Assembly: GCF_002943425.1 (NCBI RefSeq)
Contig: NZ_PTRA01000001.1
Coordinates: 2,914,001-2,978,000 of the forward strand
From: Siphonobacter curvatus
Lineage (GTDB): Bacteria; Bacteroidota; Bacteroidia; Cytophagales; Spirosomataceae
Length of the DNA: 64,000 bases
Direction: 5' to 3'
A program made the position numbers and the translations under genes. Shown in pieces: positions 50,223-58,634 of this stretch (positions are counted from its first letter, which is position 1; every line of letters starts with the position of its first letter). The notes under the pieces are model-generated. The model made no database searches, was not told the origin of the DNA, and saw nothing but the letters and a program-made list of their open reading frames with translations.

Positions 50223-51200
50223 CTATTTTTCGTCACCCGGATAAACCACTCCGATCTGACGGCGAATTTCTACCAGGCTCTCCATTAATTCGATACTGAA
50301 GGCGTGCGGCAGTAGTGGACTTTCGGTCAATCCCTGCCGGATGCAATCCTGTACGTGTTCGGCTTCGTAGGCATAGCCCCAGCCTTTTCGCTCCGTAGAA
50401 ATGCTCTGCGGCATCGCCTCTTCCGGATAAAACGTCAGGCCCGTAGTTTCGTGAAAACGGCTTTGAATAAACAATTGCCCCTTGCTACCGTAAATCGTGC
50501 AGGTCGTATCGGTTTTCGCCGCAAAGGTAGAAAACAGACTCGCCGTTGCTCCACTGGCATACCGCAGGGCCATGGAACAATTCATATCCACCCCCGTTTC
50601 CGTCAGCGTACCGACGGCTTTAATTTCGTCAGGAATACCCAGCAGGAGCTTACTGATGAAGAGTGGGTAGAGTCCGATGTCGTACAAGGAACCACCCGCC
50701 AGATCCCGATTAAACAATCGTTTGGTAACGTCGTATTCGGCTTTAAAGCCAAAATCAGCCTGTACGTGGACAACCTCTCCAATTTGACCCGACTGAACGA
50801 TTTCTAGCGTTTGTAGGATGGCCGGATGAAAACGTGACCAGATGGCCTCCATCAGGAACAACCCCTTTTCTTTTGCCAGAGTCGTCATTTCGCGTACCTG
50901 TTGCGTCTGGAGAGCAAAAGCTTTTTCGCACAGTAGGGGCTTACCCGCATTCAGACACAACAGCGTATGCTCGTAATGTTCGGAGTGCGGCGAAGCGACG
51001 TAAATCACGTCTACTTTCGGATCAGCCACCAATTCCTCATAGGATCCGTATGCTTTTTCCACGCCAAATTCTTCCGCGAAAGCCAGGGCCCGATCCAGGC
51101 TACGGGAACCAACCGCCGCGATTCTAGCCCCCGGAACGTACTGTAAATCTTCCGCAAATTTGCGGGCAATGTGCCCCGGTGCAAGTATTCCCCAATTCAT
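50223..51200 (-). CDS. Gfo/Idh/MocA-family oxidoreductase
   Basis: NAD(P)-dependent sugar or polyol dehydrogenase family, 325 residues. The Rossmann start NWGILAPGHIARKFAEDL (residues 2-19) has the GxxxxA dinucleotide loop, followed by the CEKAFA segment (about 91-96, family motif CEKP). The C-terminal sheet domain binds the substrate (AEHVQDCIRQG). Similar to dihydrodiol dehydrogenase-like and 1,5-anhydrofructose reductase-like members. The substrate is unknown. It lies 95 bases after serC, beyond repeat-like text (51203-51290), so it is probably a unit of its own. Confidence 0.88.
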   Translation of the reverse strand: MNWGILAPGHIARKFAEDLQYVPGARIAAVGSRSLDRALAFAEEFGVEKAYGSYEELVADPKVDVIYVASPHSEHYEHTLLCLNAGKPLLCEKAFALQTQQVREMTTLAKEKGLFLMEAIWSRFHPAILQTLEIVQSGQIGEVVHVQADFGFKAEYDVTKRLFNRDLAGGSLYDIGLYPLFISKLLLGIPDEIKAVGTLTETGVDMNCSMALRYASGATASLFSTFAAKTDTTCTIYGSKGQLFIQSRFHETTGLTFYPEEAMPQSISTERKGWGYAYEAEHVQDCIRQGLTESPLLPHAFSIELMESLVEIRRQIGVVYPGDEK

Positions 51201-51295
51201 AGTGTTTGTTGATAGTTACTGGTTGTTTGTTGCTGGTTTGGTCAGGTACTTCGAAATCGTTCAAACATTCTCAAACGCAATCAAACCTTCGAGTG

Positions 51296-52426
51296 CTAAA
51301 CCGGCTTCATCGCCTGTAAAAGCGTTTCTACTTGTTCCATTGATACCGCAGGGAAGTTGGCGATCCGCACCTGCGTTTCCTTCGCTTTACCGTAGCCGCT
51401 GCCCAGGATCATGCCCTGCGTTTTCAGTCGTTCGATGAGTTGTTTCGAAGGTTCGGTGGTATTGGCAACGGCAACCGTAGGACTGCGGTGTTCCGGATTT
51501 TTCACGTAAGGTTCGTATCCTTCCGTTTTTTCCAGGAAATCGTAAATCTTCTTCGCTTTGGCATCCGTCTCCTTCCGAATCGCTTCTACGCCGATGCGGT
51601 TCATGTCTTCGGCGACTTTACCCAACAAATAAATATTCCAGACGTTGGGCGTCTCAGGCGTTTCGAAGTTTTTGTAATTTTTCCAGAGACTGGGCAGGCT
51701 ATGGTACGAGCCGATACTGAGGTCTTTCTCGCGTAACTGCTCGGCTTTAGCAAGGCATTTTTCACTGGCGATCCAGACGCCCAGTCCGGCTGGCAGACCA
51801 AAGGATTTCTGAACGGAGAAAAAGGCCGAATCCACTTCTTCAAAGTCCAAAGAGTGATACGGAGCCGAGGAAACCATGTCCACGCAGAAAAGCTTCGAGC
51901 GGTAACTACGCTTGAGTTTGTTAATGTCTACACCACGCATCTGTACGCCCGTCGAGGTTTCGTTGGCCGTCAGACATACCAGTTCCACGTAATCCGGAAT
52001 TTTTACTTTTCCGTTATTGTCCTCGCCTTTCGCCGCGGTGCCGTCGGTGACTTTCACGAAATCTTCGTAGTCGAATCCCTGCCCCAGCGGCTTTTCGAAA
52101 CGGTGCGTAAACTTTTTCAGATCATTGGCCGTATCGTAAAATTTCTGCGAAAAAGAGCCGTTGATGCAGTGAAAGCTTTCAAACTCCACGCAGTTCTGGA
52201 TCATTCGTTCCCAGATCTCTGTAGCCGAGCCCGTAAACAGGATGGCGTGCGTCGCGGGAATATTCAGTAAGGTCCGGAGTTGCTCGTCGGTATGCTGGTA
52301 GATTTTCCGGAAAGCGGCTGAACGGTGGGAAATAGACCCAATGTGTTCGTCCAGAGCCGTTTTGATGTGCTGACTGACGGTCGGATACAATTCCGCCGGA
52401 CCGGGGGTAAAATAGACTTGAGCCAT
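51296..52426 (-). CDS. serC: Phosphoserine aminotransferase (SerC-like, class V)
   Basis: PLP-dependent class V aminotransferase, 376 residues, converting 3-phosphohydroxypyruvate to phosphoserine. Opening YFTPGPAELYP (residues 4-14) and SHRSAAF (33-39) bind phosphate-substrate; GSATEIWE near 65-72 binds PLP phosphate; the PLP Lys lies in SVQKSFGLPAGLG. It is encoded directly after the serB-serA fusion, 95 bases away and on the same strand, which supports SerC over other class V roles such as alanine-glyoxylate aminotransferase. The gap holds a strong hairpin. Confidence 0.87.
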   Translation of the reverse strand: MAQVYFTPGPAELYPTVSQHIKTALDEHIGSISHRSAAFRKIYQHTDEQLRTLLNIPATHAILFTGSATEIWERMIQNCVEFESFHCINGSFSQKFYDTANDLKKFTHRFEKPLGQGFDYEDFVKVTDGTAAKGEDNNGKVKIPDYVELVCLTANETSTGVQMRGVDINKLKRSYRSKLFCVDMVSSAPYHSLDFEEVDSAFFSVQKSFGLPAGLGVWIASEKCLAKAEQLREKDLSIGSYHSLPSLWKNYKNFETPETPNVWNIYLLGKVAEDMNRIGVEAIRKETDAKAKKIYDFLEKTEGYEPYVKNPEHRSPTVAVANTTEPSKQLIERLKTQGMILGSGYGKAKETQVRIANFPAVSMEQVETLLQAMKPV

Positions 52427-52461
52427 GAATAATGGAAATAAGGACTGTACTAATGAAAGAC

Positions 52462-52497
52462 CAACGTTCGCTTCTCACCTCGGAAAAGCGAACGTTG
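52462..52497 (-). other. 12-bp stem-loop between serA and serC
   Basis: CAACGTTCGCTT (52462-52473) pairs exactly with AAGCGAACGTTG (52486-52497), 12-nt loop. On the minus strand only TTT follows four bases later, so it is at best a weak terminator; it may set the ratio of the two gene products. Confidence 0.6.
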
Positions 52498-52521
52498 ACC
52501 CGTACTCAACACTGGTACGTT

Positions 52522-54426
52522 TTAGTATAACATCCGAAACTTGATCGTCTCTTCGATTTCTTTCAATTCCTGTACGATTTCCTTCGAGTAATTTTTCGCT
52601 ACGTCGGTAATCACGTAACCAATTTTCTCGGACGTTTTCAGGTACTGACCTACAATGTTGACGCCGTACTTGGCAAAGATGCCGTTCACTTTCGACAGTA
52701 CGCCGGGTACGTTTTGGTGAATGTGCAGGAGTCGGTGAGCATCGTGCAGCGGCGGCAGGGTTACTTCGGGGAAGTTCACCACCCCGTAGGTACTACCGGT
52801 GTTGACGTAGCTGAGCAGTTTGTTGGGGACGAACTCGCCGATGCTGGCTTGAGCTTCTTCCGTACTACCGCCAATGTGCGGCGTCAGGATGACGTTGGGC
52901 AGGCCGCGTAATTCGCTTTCGAACACTTCGTCGTTGGTTTTGGGCTCCTGCGGGAATACGTCCACGGCCGCTCCGCGAATCTTGCCTGACTTGATGGCGT
53001 TAGCCAGTGCTTTCACGTCCACGACGTGCCCGCGGGAAAGGTTTAGGAATACGACGCCGTCTTTCATCTGACTGAATTCCTTCTCACCGATGAGCATGGC
53101 GTTGCTCTTGCGACCATCCACGTGCAGGGTTACGACGTCCGACTGGCTCAGCAGTTCTTCCAGTGTATGGCATTGACGGGCGTTGGAAAGCGGAAGTTTT
53201 TCCACGAGATCGTAGAACAGTACTTCCATACCCAAAGCCTCGGCTACCACAGACAGCTGAATACCGATGTTTCCGTAGCCAATCATACCGATTTTCTTGC
53301 CGCGAACTTCGTTGGAATTGTTGGCCGACTTGTCCCAGACGCCGTTGTGCAGTTTGACGGATTTCTCGTAAATGCCCCGCATCAGCAGGATCATTTCGCC
53401 GACTGCCATTTCTACTACTGACCGCGTATTGGAATACGGAGCGTTGAATACGGCCACGCCGCGTTCTTCCGCCGTTGCTAGATCAATCTGGTTGGTACCG
53501 ATGCAAAATGCCCCAATGACCATCAAACGCGGAGCATTTTCCAGTACGCGTTTCGTGACCATGGTTTTGGAACGAATCCCGAGGATACTAACGTCCTTGA
53601 TTTTTTCGATCAGTTCGTCTTCATCCAGTGCCCCTTTCAGGAGTTCTACCTGGAATCCTTCGCGACTGAACATCTCCACCGCCCGGGCGTGTACGTTTTC
53701 AAGCAGCAATACTTTCAGCTTGCTTTTGGGGTACGACTGACTGCGGCTTAAGTTATTGAGATACAGAAATTCATCGAGGGACGTCACGATGTGATCGGCC
53801 TTTTCAATGACCTTCTGGCGTTCGATGTTTTCGGTAAAGGCAAAGAATTTATTCGCCAGTCCCGATTCGCGTAATTCGTAATCAGTATAGCCATCGCCGA
53901 TGACGTACACGTCGCCGGGCAGACTCAGTTGTTGCAACAGCCGTACTTTACCTCCGTTTTTGGAAAGAACGTTGGTATCGTCATAACCGATGATGGTACC
54001 AGCCTCGTCAAAGCGGAAGGTATTGGCAAAGACGTGATCTTCGCGAACGCCCATTTCCGTAACGATGGGTTCGATAAATTCCCGGAAACCACTCGATACG
54101 ATGTAGATCTGGTCGCGGTATTCGCTGATGAATTCCTTATTCCGGGTAAACGAATCCGAGACTTTCCCCCGCAGAAAATCCACGAGTAGTTCGACGTGTT
54201 CGCGGTTGGCACTCAGCAGTTCGATCCGCATCTGCAGAGCCTGTTCGAACGAAAGCTCGCCCGCCATACCCCGATCGGTAAGTTCTTTAATTTTTCCCAC
54301 GACCTCGTCGCGGTTCTTCTGACCAGCCAGGCTAATGGCCGCCAGCTCATCGAGTCCTTCAACTTTCGTGAACGTTGAATCGAAATCAATCACGAAGTAG
54401 GTTTGTTCCAGGGTTTTTGTCAACAT
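52522..54426 (-). CDS. serA: Phosphoserine phosphatase - phosphoglycerate dehydrogenase fusion (SerB-SerA)
   Basis: Cytoplasmic bifunctional protein, 634 residues from ATG 54426. Residues 1-225 are a HAD phosphatase like SerB: DFDST with Asp14 and Asp16, VSSGF with motif II Ser near 111, and GDGYTD at 177-182 for motif IV. Residues about 238-545 are D-3-phosphoglycerate dehydrogenase: GYGNIG at 383-388 for NAD, the catalytic Arg in LSRGHVVD and His in TPHIGGST. The C-terminus is an ACT domain (about 560-634, HQNVPGVLSKVNGIFAKYG), the usual site of serine feedback. With serC next to it, all three serine biosynthesis steps are encoded in two genes. Start: the TTG two codons earlier is less likely. 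Confidence 0.92.
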   Translation of the reverse strand: MLTKTLEQTYFVIDFDSTFTKVEGLDELAAISLAGQKNRDEVVGKIKELTDRGMAGELSFEQALQMRIELLSANREHVELLVDFLRGKVSDSFTRNKEFISEYRDQIYIVSSGFREFIEPIVTEMGVREDHVFANTFRFDEAGTIIGYDDTNVLSKNGGKVRLLQQLSLPGDVYVIGDGYTDYELRESGLANKFFAFTENIERQKVIEKADHIVTSLDEFLYLNNLSRSQSYPKSKLKVLLLENVHARAVEMFSREGFQVELLKGALDEDELIEKIKDVSILGIRSKTMVTKRVLENAPRLMVIGAFCIGTNQIDLATAEERGVAVFNAPYSNTRSVVEMAVGEMILLMRGIYEKSVKLHNGVWDKSANNSNEVRGKKIGMIGYGNIGIQLSVVAEALGMEVLFYDLVEKLPLSNARQCHTLEELLSQSDVVTLHVDGRKSNAMLIGEKEFSQMKDGVVFLNLSRGHVVDVKALANAIKSGKIRGAAVDVFPQEPKTNDEVFESELRGLPNVILTPHIGGSTEEAQASIGEFVPNKLLSYVNTGSTYGVVNFPEVTLPPLHDAHRLLHIHQNVPGVLSKVNGIFAKYGVNIVGQYLKTSEKIGYVITDVAKNYSKEIVQELKEIEETIKFRMLY

Positions 54427-54517
54427 AATCAAATGGACCGCTGCTTACACGGATGATTAATCAATTTTGCAGTCCCTACCTAAGGGTGTTGCATCCTGCA
54501 ATAACTCTGTATTAGAT

Positions 54518-55498
54518 TTAGTACGCTTTTAACAAATACCTTAAGGCCAAGTCCTCCGACCACAGAATACCTTGATAGCCGGCCTGATAAAATCCACAAT
54601 GCCCCCCCTGCGGCGGAGCCTGAAACCAGACCTGTTTTAACGTTTTTATGCGTGCATACGGGTAGCAATCTCTGGAGAGAAAGGGATCGTTCTGGGCGTT
54701 AACGATCCGGGTAGGCAGCCGGATTTGATCCAGGAAGTATAACGAAGAATTGGCTTCGTAGTACTCTTCTGCGTCTTTGTACCCGTGTAGTTGTGAAGTG
54801 TAAAAATTATCGAAATCGCGAATGGTACGCACTTTATCCACGTGACTGGCATCAACCAGCTCGGGAAGCAGGGCGGCTTTCTGCCGGATTTTATCCTTCA
54901 GTGACCGATTGAAACGGTCGGTATATACCCAGGCCTGCCAGCGTTCGAGGTACGCACTTCCGCTCGACAAATGCAAAGGTACGGAGAAGACTAGTGCTTT
55001 GCGGAGTTCGGGGTACGCATTTTGTCCCAATTCGCCCAAATATTTAAGCGTTAGGTTGCCTCCCAGGCTAAAACCCATCAAGTACACGTCCTGATAGCCT
55101 TTAGTTAATGCATAGCGAACGACGGTGTCCAGATCATCCGTGGCTCCGCTGTGGTAAAATCGCGGCAGACGGTTCATTTCACCCGAGCAACCCCGGAAAT
55201 TCCAGGCCAGGCAATCGAAACCATTTGCGTTGAGGTGCTTGACCATCCCCCGGATGTACTGACTGGACGAATTACCTTCCAGTCCGTGACTGAGAATGAC
55301 CAGCGGTGTCTGACCGGAAACGGGTTGCTGGGTGAATCGCCAGTCTAAATCCAGGAAATCGTCGTCGGGAGTAGTGATGCGTTCGCGTTCGTACACGACC
55401 CCGGTCACTTTGCGAAATAAAGCGGGGAAAATGCTTTGGGCATGTCCATCAGGCAGCCAAAACGGGGGACGGTAATCGGATTGTTCAAGTAATGGCAT
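54518..55498 (-). CDS. YheT-like alpha/beta hydrolase
   Basis: Alpha/beta hydrolase of the YheT (UPF0017) group, 326 residues from ATG 55498. The family start YRPPFWLPDGHAQSIFPAL follows within a few residues, whereas the ATG at 55564 adds unrelated sequence and lies upstream of the -7 box at 55524-55531. Conserved pieces: LVILSHGLEGNSSSQYIRG, the nucleophile elbow MGFSLGGNL, and a late PPQGGHCGF with the catalytic His. Members are probably esterases or lipases of unknown substrate. It is a single gene. Confidence 0.87.
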   Translation of the reverse strand: MPLLEQSDYRPPFWLPDGHAQSIFPALFRKVTGVVYERERITTPDDDFLDLDWRFTQQPVSGQTPLVILSHGLEGNSSSQYIRGMVKHLNANGFDCLAWNFRGCSGEMNRLPRFYHSGATDDLDTVVRYALTKGYQDVYLMGFSLGGNLTLKYLGELGQNAYPELRKALVFSVPLHLSSGSAYLERWQAWVYTDRFNRSLKDKIRQKAALLPELVDASHVDKVRTIRDFDNFYTSQLHGYKDAEEYYEANSSLYFLDQIRLPTRIVNAQNDPFLSRDCYPYARIKTLKQVWFQAPPQGGHCGFYQAGYQGILWSEDLALRYLLKAY

Positions 55499-55523
55499 GG
55501 GGAACGCCGACCAATGTACCCCA

Positions 55524-55531
55524 CAAAGGTA
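55524..55531 (-). promoter_or_regulatory. Candidate promoter (-7) of the YheT-like gene
   Basis: The minus strand reads TACCTTTG, a full TAnnTTTG match, 26 bases before ATG 55498. No good -33 element was found. It favours the shorter protein. Confidence 0.45.
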
Positions 55532-55614
55532 GCAGCTTATTCGGTTTCCGCGGTACGTAACCATCCTGGTACATCCTTTTCCTACTGAATTTATATACTA
55601 CAAGCCCTTTTGCC

Positions 55615-56199
55615 TTGAAAAAACTCCTCTCCTTACTGGCCTTGTGCGTAGGTACGCAACGGCCATCGAAAGCTCAAACCGAACCCCTTCGCTCCTTTGA
55701 TCAGCAGCGGGTCGACCTCACCCAACGAGGTATGTACGTGCTAGGTGGCTGGGCCGTGGGAAACCTGGTCTATAGTGCTACCCAGCTCGGCAAAAGCAGC
55801 GGCGAAGCCAAAGCCTTTCACCAGATGAATATCGGCTGGGCAGCCATTGATCTGGTCCTGGCGGGGGCTAGTCTGCTCAGTAATCGCAAGCCCCTCCCCG
55901 CCCGCTCCGCAGATGAAGTATTGAAGCAGCAACGGAAATTCGAGAAAATCTTTCTAATCAATACGGCTCTGGACGTGGTGTACGTGGGCGGAGGCGTGTA
56001 TCTGAACCAACGCGGAGAACGTCAGGATAAAGCTCAGCTTCGCGGGTTCGGTAAGGCGGTGATCCTTCAGGGAGCTTTTCTGTTTTTGTTCGACGGTGTA
56101 ATGTACGCTGCTCACCGAACGCATTACCGGAAGAATGAGTCGCTCTGGAAAAACCTGGAACCGGCGGATGAAGGTGTGGGGGTAAAGGTGAAGTTTTAA
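55615..56199 (+). CDS. DUF6992-like membrane protein with signal peptide
   Basis: A protein of 194 residues: TTG start at 55615 giving KKLLSLLALCVGTQRPSKA, a plausible signal; the next Met is 38 codons in and would lose it. About four hydrophobic segments follow (around 40-55, 73-92, 118-135, 150-170), with the repeated pattern MYVLGGWAVGNLVYSATQ and INTALDVVYVGGGVYL. It matches the look of the Bacteroidota DUF6992 family, of unknown function. It is divergent from the YheT-like gene. Confidence 0.6.
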   Translation: MKKLLSLLALCVGTQRPSKAQTEPLRSFDQQRVDLTQRGMYVLGGWAVGNLVYSATQLGKSSGEAKAFHQMNIGWAAIDLVLAGASLLSNRKPLPARSADEVLKQQRKFEKIFLINTALDVVYVGGGVYLNQRGERQDKAQLRGFGKAVILQGAFLFLFDGVMYAAHRTHYRKNESLWKNLEPADEGVGVKVKF

Positions 56200-56239
56200 C
56201 CGGGGGATTGGGAATCCTTTGGTTGGAAAGGCTTTGTAA

Positions 56240-56296
56240 CCCCACCACCTGGGGTTACACCCCAAGCTATTAATGGTTGAACCCCGCTGGGGTTCT
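56240..56296 (+). repeat. Dispersed intergenic palindromic element, copy 3 (variant)
   Basis: Two AACCCC-GGGGTT palindromes in tandem (about 56239-56256 and 56279-56295), the second followed by TTC as in the copy at 61 kb, with CCCAAGCTATTAATGG between them resembling the GGGGCTATTCACATT core. Confidence 0.5.
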
Positions 56297-56490
56297 TAGG
56301 TCGTTTTCGGAAATGAGGTTGATTTGAAAACTTTGGGGTAAACGAACTGCCCGTCAGCGGTTGAAGTCTATCCTGGGCTGTATTCTACCATCCAACTGCA
56401 CTGATTCACCTCGCTCAAACCATTCAAACCTTACACGATTTAAACCTTCACACTACCCCCACCACTCCTTCCAACACGAACAGAAATACC

Positions 56491-56498
56491 TATTTTTG
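56491..56498 (+). promoter_or_regulatory. Candidate promoter (-7) of the TRIC-type channel gene
   Basis: TATTTTTG matches TAnnTTTG, 31 bases before ATG 56529. The -33 is weak. It argues for the short protein rather than the upstream start. Confidence 0.45.
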
Positions 56499-56528
56499 CG
56501 AAAATCCGGTCAAATCCGGTACGGGTGT

Positions 56529-57137
56529 ATGCTGGAATATAGCTGGTTTATTGACTACGCGGGAACGGTTTCGTTTGCGGTTTCGGGTTCTTTTGCGGCG
56601 ATGCAGCGTCGGTTGGACCCGTTTGGGGTGTTGATTATTGCCTTTGTAACGGCCGTCGGTGGGGGTACTATTCGTGATATACTGCTGGGCAATACACCCG
56701 TTACCTGGATGCGAACCACTACTACGCCCCTGATCATTCTGGTGGCCGCTCTGATTTCGATGTTTCTGCGGCGGGGAACCGAACGGCTTCAGAAACCCCT
56801 GTTACTTTTTGACTCGCTGGGACTCGGCTTTTTTACGCTGGTGGGTATCGAGCAGGCCAGTCGCTACGGTCTGCATCCAGGCATTTGCGTTGCTCTGGGA
56901 ACGATTACGGGTTGCTTCGGCGGTGTGATCCGGGATATTTTATTGAATGACATTCCCATCGTATTTCGGCAGGAAATCTACGCTACCGCCAGTATTCTGG
57001 GCGGCATCTTGTACTACTTATTTTTGGAATTTTCACTTACCATTCCACTGGCTAAACTCCTGACCATCGGATTCATTTTTGTCTTTCGACTACTGGTTGT
57101 CAGGTACCGCTGGGCGTTACCGCGGTTTTATGAATAG
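56529..57137 (+). CDS. TRIC/UPF0126-type membrane channel protein
   Basis: Integral membrane protein of 202 residues, from ATG 56529 (MLEYSWFIDYAGTVSFAVSG). The upstream reading from 56361 is without family character and contains TCAAAC repeat text. It has seven hydrophobic helices in two homologous halves, each with a Gly-rich motif: AVGGGTIRDILLG in the first and FGGVIRDILLNDIP in the second. These are hallmarks of UPF0126/TRIC proteins, which form trimeric monovalent cation channels; some bacterial members have been proposed to carry glycine. It is convergent with the histidine kinase gene. Confidence 0.92.
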   Translation: MLEYSWFIDYAGTVSFAVSGSFAAMQRRLDPFGVLIIAFVTAVGGGTIRDILLGNTPVTWMRTTTTPLIILVAALISMFLRRGTERLQKPLLLFDSLGLGFFTLVGIEQASRYGLHPGICVALGTITGCFGGVIRDILLNDIPIVFRQEIYATASILGGILYYLFLEFSLTIPLAKLLTIGFIFVFRLLVVRYRWALPRFYE

Positions 57138-57145
57138 GTTTTTTA

Positions 57146-57266
57146 GTTGTTGGTTGATCGTTGTTAGCAAGAGAATCTTGCAAGTATCAACTTTCTAAAC
57201 CAGCCACTTAGGTCTATTTTCGATCAGGGCTTTCCTACCAATAACGATCAACAAACAACCATCAAC
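57146..57266. repeat. Mirror repeats GTTGTTGGTTGATCGTT / complement
   Basis: GTTGTTGGTTGATCGTTGTTA at 57146-57166 (21 bases; key words GTTGATCGTT) is mirrored by TAACGATCAACAAACAACC at 57242-57260. The arms pair imperfectly around a 75-base spacer, between two convergent genes. Sister pieces are at 32250-32270 and 51203-51237. Confidence 0.6.
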
Positions 57267-57270
57267 TGCA

Positions 57271-58608
57271 CTAAAACCGTAGCGTAAACACCGTCCGTAC
57301 CCCTGGCTCGGATTCTACCCGTAGCGTTCCCCGATGTTGTAACATGATTTGTCGGGACAGGCTCAGCCCAATTCCCGAACCGCCCTGCTTGGTCGAAAAG
57401 AAAGGAACAAAGATCTTGTCCATCGCTTCAGGAATGATGCCTTTGCCCGTATCCGCTATCTGAATGGTTACCCGCTGCGTTTTGTCGTTTTCGCCAATCA
57501 GTTCCAGACGAGCGTTGGGCACTCCATCCATCGCCTGAATACCATTTTTAACGAGATTGATCAGTACAAATTCCACCAGTTGCGGATCGGCCGTTACTTC
57601 CAGGGTCTCAGGTTCAACGCGTAGCACCAGTTCAACGTTTTTATCGGCTAGTTCGCTTTTGTACAAGCTTGCCACGTTCTGCAAAATCGTACCGACCGAT
57701 ACCACCTTGAAGTCGGGCTTGGGTAAGCGAGAAAAGCGGCGATACGCATCGATCAACTGCATCAGGCTTTCGCTGCGTCGTTCCATTACCGCCAGCGAGT
57801 CCATTAAATCATCATACGTTTCCTCAGTCAGTCGCTGATCGTTCTCCCACTCCGACTGCAATAACCCTTTCAGCGAGCCCGACAGCGAGTGAATGGGCGT
57901 AATGGAGTTAACAATCTCGTGCGTTAGTACCCGCGTCAGGTTTCGCCAGGCGTCAAATTCCTGATTCTGCAGTTCCGACTGAATGTCTTTCAGTGATACC
58001 AGCTTGAGTTTCTGATCTTTCCGGATGAACTCCGTTACGGCGTAGGCCAGCGTTCGTTCTTCGCCCGTCAGCGTCAGTCGTAACAGGCCCGTGTCGCCCG
58101 AAGAAGAGGTTTCGAGGGCTTCCACCAGAGCCGGCGAAGTACTATTCAAGTCCTTCAGATTTCGAATAACGACCAAATTTAACAGCCGTTTAGCCGCCGT
58201 ATTGACCGTTTCGATGTGCCCGTCTTTTCCAAACACCAGCAAACCGACGCTCAGATGCTGAACGATCGTTTCCAGGTAACGGACGAGTTCTTCTTTTTCT
58301 GATCGGTTTTTACGGTAGGAATCGATCACTTCCTGTACCAGAAAGTCGTATTCGGGCGAGCCACCTAGATACCGCGTCGTATAATTTCGGGTAAAATCGG
58401 CGTAGCGGATGGCTTCGAACAGATCCATCACCCGCCGATTGGCCTTTTTCAGGTACGAAACCAGATCAAAACTTAAATACCCCAGCAGCAGTACCAGCAC
58501 GCCCTTGGTCACAATCAAGCGGGTATTGAACCAGAGGTACGCCAGCAGCATACTTACCAGTACAATGATCACTACCCGGAAATAAATCTGAAACGTAAAA
58601 TTCCTCAT
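57271..58608 (-). CDS. NtrB-like sensor histidine kinase
   Basis: Membrane histidine kinase of 445 residues. Two hydrophobic helices (9-28 and 32-50) with almost no periplasmic loop point to sensing in or near the membrane. A PAS-like domain (about 110-210) precedes the H-box LTHEIVNSITPIHSLSG with His230, then the N-box INLVKNGIQAM (about 356-366), G1 ADTGKGI and G2 GGSGIGLSLSRQIM. It is encoded on the same strand as the sigma54-type response regulator, its obvious partner, with one kinase-like gene between. The signal is probably envelope stress or a toxic compound, judging by the divergent efflux operon (inference). Confidence 0.92.
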   Translation of the reverse strand: MRNFTFQIYFRVVIIVLVSMLLAYLWFNTRLIVTKGVLVLLLGYLSFDLVSYLKKANRRVMDLFEAIRYADFTRNYTTRYLGGSPEYDFLVQEVIDSYRKNRSEKEELVRYLETIVQHLSVGLLVFGKDGHIETVNTAAKRLLNLVVIRNLKDLNSTSPALVEALETSSSGDTGLLRLTLTGEERTLAYAVTEFIRKDQKLKLVSLKDIQSELQNQEFDAWRNLTRVLTHEIVNSITPIHSLSGSLKGLLQSEWENDQRLTEETYDDLMDSLAVMERRSESLMQLIDAYRRFSRLPKPDFKVVSVGTILQNVASLYKSELADKNVELVLRVEPETLEVTADPQLVEFVLINLVKNGIQAMDGVPNARLELIGENDKTQRVTIQIADTGKGIIPEAMDKIFVPFFSTKQGGSGIGLSLSRQIMLQHRGTLRVESEPGVRTVFTLRF

Positions 58609-58634
58609 GGGGTGCGGCTAAAAACGTCGATGCA

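Noticed and set aside
50206-50234. Inverted repeat GACGAAAAAT...ATTTTTCGTC at the end of the Gfo/Idh gene as a terminator
   Set aside because: It contains the stop codon, is AT-rich and has no following T run; too weak to call.
56361-56528. Longer N-terminus for the TRIC-type protein
   Set aside because: It would translate intergenic TCAAAC repeat text and place the first membrane helix far from the start; a -7 box lies at 56491.
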